Assembly (NCBI RefSeq): GCF_016019885.1
Contig: NZ_JAEANY010000001.1
Location: forward strand, 1 to 64,000
Source of the DNA: Aurantiacibacter sediminis
GTDB lineage: Bacteria; Pseudomonadota; Alphaproteobacteria; Sphingomonadales; Sphingomonadaceae
Reading direction: 5' to 3'
Length of the DNA: 64,000 nucleotides
Shown here: in pieces, positions 62,218 to 64,000 of the stretch
Layout of the letters: each line of letters opens with the position of its first letter
How positions within the stretch are numbered: the stretch's first letter is position 1
Position numbers and translations under genes: made by a program
The notes under the pieces: generated by a model
What the model was told of the DNA's origin: nothing
The model's input: the letters and a program-made list of their open reading frames with translations, nothing else
The model's database searches: none

Positions 62218-63398
62218 CGGCTGAGGCGTGCAGCAGAGGCGTGTGGCAGCAGAATTACGGCCGGGCCGCGCCCGCTCATGCCGCCGGCGATCTCACGTGC
62301 TTCTGCGCCGCCACCCCAGAAAGTGTCGAAGCGATTGGCCCCACGAATCGCTCCGCCTGTGTCCTGCGCGATCCAGATGCCGTCTGCGACGTCACGGTCG
62401 AGATCGAGCAGCACCGGTGCGCCATAAGGCACATATTTGGGATCGACTGCGACGGCGTTGCGCGCGCGCACGGGCACGCCGATCGAGCCGATGGGCCCCT
62501 CGCCTTCCAGCTCGCGGAAAAACACCCAGCTTTCATTGAGGCGCATCAGCTCCGCGCCCTCTTGAGGGTTCTCGCGGATATATTGCATGATGCCCTGCAT
62601 CGATCCGGCAAATTGGCCCGGCCCGTCTCCCAGCAGGCCACGCTCCCGCATTACGCCGCCAATGCCGGTGTAGGCATGACCATTCTGATTGGCATAGCCG
62701 ATGCGGATGATCTCGCCGGTCTGCGGATCACGAATGCGGCCAGAACCCTGGATCTGCAGGAAGAAGAATTCGACCGGATCGCTGGCATAGGCGAGCACCT
62801 CAGAACTGCCATCGAGCGCGCCCTGCTCGATCTCGGCCCGTGTATAATGTGGCACGCAGCCTCCGTCCGGCGTGCGGCGGCTGAGAGGCGCGCGACCGGT
62901 GCGCTCGCGTTCGGGAATATCGTCTCGCCAGCAGCGTTCCAGATCACGCGGCGGGGCATAGACCGGCACATCGCCGGCCGAACGGCGGGTGCGGCTGCCG
63001 AGAATTTCGGGCTCGAAATAGCCGGTCGCAAAGGCGCTGCCATCGCCCACGCGAACTGGCACGAATTGGGTCGCAAAGAATTCGGCTGCGCGTTCGCGGG
63101 GCCATTCTGTTGCAGCATTGCACGGCGCTTCCCAATCCTCAGTACGCGTGAGGCCGGACTGGTCCTCGCGGCTGGTCGCAACGCGACATGACAGGCGAAA
63201 CGCGTCAAAATCGGCGCGCAATTCGCTTCCGGAAATGCTCGCGAAAGATAGCGCGGGCACCTGCACTGCGCCCATGGCCGCAGCCGTTGCACCAGCAGGC
63301 GGAACAGGGCCAGGTCCGTCAGTTGCAGGAATCACCCGTGCGCATGCAGCAAGCAGGCCGATCGCACATAATGGGAGGAGGTGGCGCAGTTTTCTCAC
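62214..63398 (-). CDS. mltA: Membrane-bound lytic murein transglycosylase A
   Basis: Outer-membrane lipoprotein of 394 aa that cleaves peptidoglycan. GTG 63398 is chosen because it gives a lipoprotein signal (MRKLRHLLPLCAIGLLAAC) and follows the upstream stop by 13 nt; the longer frame inside the neighbouring gene is not conserved. MltA and 3D domains are present: GYFEPEILGSRTRRSAGDVP, FFLQIQGSGRIRDPQTGEII, and the catalytic Asp region DGIWIAQDTGGAIRGANRFD with FWGGG. It overlaps smr by 4 nt. Confidence 0.92.
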   Translation of the reverse strand: MRKLRHLLPLCAIGLLAACARVIPATDGPGPVPPAGATAAAMGAVQVPALSFASISGSELRADFDAFRLSCRVATSREDQSGLTRTEDWEAPCNAATEWPRERAAEFFATQFVPVRVGDGSAFATGYFEPEILGSRTRRSAGDVPVYAPPRDLERCWRDDIPERERTGRAPLSRRTPDGGCVPHYTRAEIEQGALDGSSEVLAYASDPVEFFFLQIQGSGRIRDPQTGEIIRIGYANQNGHAYTGIGGVMRERGLLGDGPGQFAGSMQGIMQYIRENPQEGAELMRLNESWVFFRELEGEGPIGSIGVPVRARNAVAVDPKYVPYGAPVLLDLDRDVADGIWIAQDTGGAIRGANRFDTFWGGGAEAREIAGGMSGRGPAVILLPHASAARLSR

Positions 63399-63411
63399 GC
63401 CGCCATTGCTA

Positions 63412-64000
63412 TCAACCAGCGTCGGTCTCGTCGAGCAGCCAATTCGGATCGCTCGAGCGCGTATCGCGGCTGAAAGTCCAGATATCGCGGCTTTCGATCG
63501 CATCGTCGAGCGAGCCGGCCACCACATTGCCATCCTTGTCGCGCGTCACGCTGGCGATATCGGCCACGAAACGCACGGCGATGCGGGCAATCTTGCCGTC
63601 GAGCACGGCGGAATGGACCGTCTCATCTTCGATGCGGATCAGGCGATTGTCGAGCTTCAGGCCATTGGCCTCGCGATCATCGATTGCAGCGACGAAGCTT
63701 TCGTAGACATCGTCATCGCACAGATCGCGCAGCTCTTCCTTGTCGCCGCGCCAGAAGGCTTCGAGCACGAGCTCGTAAGCACCCTTCGCGCCTTCCAAGA
63801 AAGGCAGCAATTCAAAGCTGCGATCGGCGGCCTGAATGTCACGCAGGCCGGATTCGATTGCGGGGGAGAAGCCTGCGATGGCACGTTCGGTGCGCGCGGG
63901 TTCACCGGCGGGAGCGGCAGCATTCTGCTGCGCATCTGCTTCGGCATCGGCTTCCTGCTGGGCGCGTTCCAGCCGGTTGGCAATCAGCTCCTCCTCATGC
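63412..64000 (-). CDS. Tim44-like domain protein, 5' end beyond the window
   Basis: The frame is open from the TGA at 63412 to the window edge, about 196 residues. SGLRDIQAADRSFELLPFLE, GAYELVLEAFWRGDKEELRD, and DIWTFSRDTRSSDPNWLLDE match the Tim44/TimA domain found as a membrane-associated protein in alphaproteobacteria. The N-terminal signal anchor is outside the window. It precedes mltA by 13 nt and is likely the first gene of the unit seen here. Confidence 0.88.
   Translation of the reverse strand, partial: HEEELIANRLERAQQEADAEADAQQNAAAPAGEPARTERAIAGFSPAIESGLRDIQAADRSFELLPFLEGAKGAYELVLEAFWRGDKEELRDLCDDDVYESFVAAIDDREANGLKLDNRLIRIEDETVHSAVLDGKIARIAVRFVADIASVTRDKDGNVVAGSLDDAIESRDIWTFSRDTRSSDPNWLLDETDAG

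Overview
The window is GC-rich chromosomal DNA of an alphaproteobacterium. The best fit is Sphingomonadales, probably Erythrobacteraceae. This rests on the NepR-EcfG general stress module beside an HWE-type histidine kinase, the Tim44-mltA-Smr gene order, a PEP-CTERM surface protein, the DUF4129/DUF4350/MoxR/DUF58/SpoIIM/RDD operon and the overall core-gene complement. The species cannot be named from the sequence alone. Genes are densely packed: many same-strand neighbours overlap by 1-7 nt, and three convergent pairs share a TTAG or CTAG stop tetramer.

Layout. 1-659 holds the end of an IS3-family element abutting a 5'-truncated methyltransferase-like pseudogene, followed by about 370 bp without a gene. 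1032-3104 is modABC (molybdate uptake). 3152-5834 is the general stress locus: a CHASE/HWE kinase diverging from nepR-ecfG, with a symmetric EcfG-type promoter between them. 5858-10224 carries an AI-2E-type transporter, Fe superoxide dismutase, glmM, a DUF1272 protein and thiD. 10229-12298 is a lower-GC insert with an asparagine-synthetase-like macrolactam synthetase and a 48-codon lasso-peptide-like precursor. 12317-13911 holds a LOG protein, tRNA-Gln and a DUF2147 protein. 13945-19778 is an arsenic-type cluster: radical SAM protein, disulfide oxidoreductase, ArsM, NAD-dependent reductase and two glycosyltransferases of the rSAM/selenodomain-associated families. 19916-23531 holds ppx, rlmE, cytochrome c and pheA.

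23657-29928 is a six-gene MoxR operon for envelope-related AAA+ and von Willebrand-type functions. 29943-46263 is mixed housekeeping: GNAT, GAF-EAL phosphodiesterase, KefB-like and CorA-like transporters, ispG, a thioredoxin lipoprotein, a divergent pyrophosphatase homologue, an HDAC-like deacetylase, an aspartic protease, a glycosyltransferase-like protein, two convergent L,D-transpeptidase-family genes, an EamA transporter, acnA and a rhodanese lipoprotein. 46320-48787 holds a 2OG-Fe(II) dioxygenase and a Ser/Thr/Gly-rich PEP-CTERM protein. 49021-51618 is ruvA-orf-dsrE-ruvB. 51890-54384 holds aroC and a Na+/H+ antiporter. 54633-59390 is a peroxide-defence block (ahpC, ahpF, katG). The window ends with membrane proteins, a LytTR regulator, Smr, MltA and a partial Tim44-family gene.

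The most unusual region is 10229-12298. A two-gene RiPP locus pairs a cyclase that lacks the glutaminase cysteine with a short precursor carrying a YxxP-type leader and a plausible Gly1-Glu8 ring. No leader peptidase or recognition-element gene lies nearby. The second is the arsenic cluster, whose radical SAM protein does not look like ArsS. The third is the palindromic GGAAC-N17-GTTCC element, which could make the stress kinase and nepR-ecfG a co-induced divergent pair.
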